A program made the position numbers and the translations under genes. Below, one piece after another: positions 6,694-6,880 of a stretch of DNA of 6,880 bases. The DNA lies in contig VBPP01000223.1 in NCBI GenBank assembly GCA_005877365.1, positions 1 to 6,880 of the forward strand, in the 5' to 3' direction. Under the pieces are notes generated by a model. The model was not told where the DNA came from. It did not search any database and was given only the letters and a program-made list of their open reading frames with translations. Position 1 is the first letter of the stretch; every line of letters starts with the position of its first letter. The stretch is from Nitrososphaerota archaeon. Its GTDB lineage: Archaea > Thermoproteota > Nitrososphaeria > Nitrososphaerales > Gagatemarchaeaceae.

Positions 6694-6880
6694 TTCACAC
6701 GCGCTCAACCTGTCTGTTGTATTCGGGAGGGCCCGGGGAGCGAGGAGACGATCACGCTCTGACGATAAATTTGCGGCAACGGGGTTCTGTTAACTCTCCG
6801 GCCCATCGCCGACGCTAACTTCCATCCATCTGCTCGGAGGATTACTCGCCTTCTCCTGCCTTCGAGGTTCCCCTTCACGG
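6694..6880. other. intergenic sequence downstream of tfb, no gene recognised
   Basis: No open frame here resembles a known protein on either strand, and there is no clear terminator after tfb: no T-run longer than three bases appears. Two minus-strand frames reach in from the right edge (one ends at a TAA around 6792-6794), so the tail of a convergent gene cannot be excluded, but neither gives a recognisable product. GC palindromic clusters occur around 6729-6740. Confidence 0.5.
6764..6772 (+). promoter_or_regulatory. possible TATA-like element at the right edge
   Basis: GATAAATTT is an isolated AT-rich stretch in GC-rich noncoding DNA. On the + strand it could serve a gene beginning beyond the window, with transcription starting near 6793. 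The reverse complement is also TATA-like, but no minus-strand gene is visible to its left. The evidence is composition only. Confidence 0.2.

Overview
The window reads as chromosomal DNA from an archaeon, most likely a Nitrososphaeria-type (Thaumarchaeota-related) member of the Thermoproteota. The evidence is a complete archaeal transcription factor B whose core and linker sequence looks thaumarchaeal, a classical archaeal TATA box in front of it, very heavy use of AGG for arginine and ATA for isoleucine, and a GC-rich base composition. Ammonia-oxidising relatives usually have few peptide importers, so a heterotrophic, non-ammonia-oxidising lineage is the better guess. That lineage placement is inference.

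All recognised genes lie on the + strand. Positions 2 to 5221 hold an oligopeptide/dipeptide-type ABC importer locus. In order it has the 3' part of a family 5 extracellular solute-binding protein (cut by the left edge), permease dppB, permease dppC, a severely deleted dppD ATPase of which only about the first 25 codons remain, and an intact dppF ATPase. The binding protein would capture peptides or a similar solute outside the cell. DppB and DppC would form the channel, and the ATPase pair would drive import. As the sequence stands, only one of the two usual ATPases is intact here, so the transporter must use a DppF homodimer, borrow a partner from elsewhere, or be decaying. An assembly error is also possible.

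Positions 5222 to about 5690 show no convincing gene. They hold one short perfect hairpin just after dppF and end in the tfb promoter (TTTATATA at 5695-5702). The tfb gene follows. Its zinc ribbon needs a start upstream of the first ATG, and no ATG, GTG or TTG is available in frame, so it probably begins at a non-standard codon (ATA at 5755 is the best candidate). The dppD remnant has the same peculiarity. The last 187 bases, 6694-6880, contain no recognised gene, only an isolated AT-rich element.

I do not see a new defence or mobile system. The points most worth a second look are the dppD deletion, the non-canonical starts of tfb and dppD, the loss of a usually conserved tryptophan in TFB, and the paired cysteines on the outer face of the transporter.
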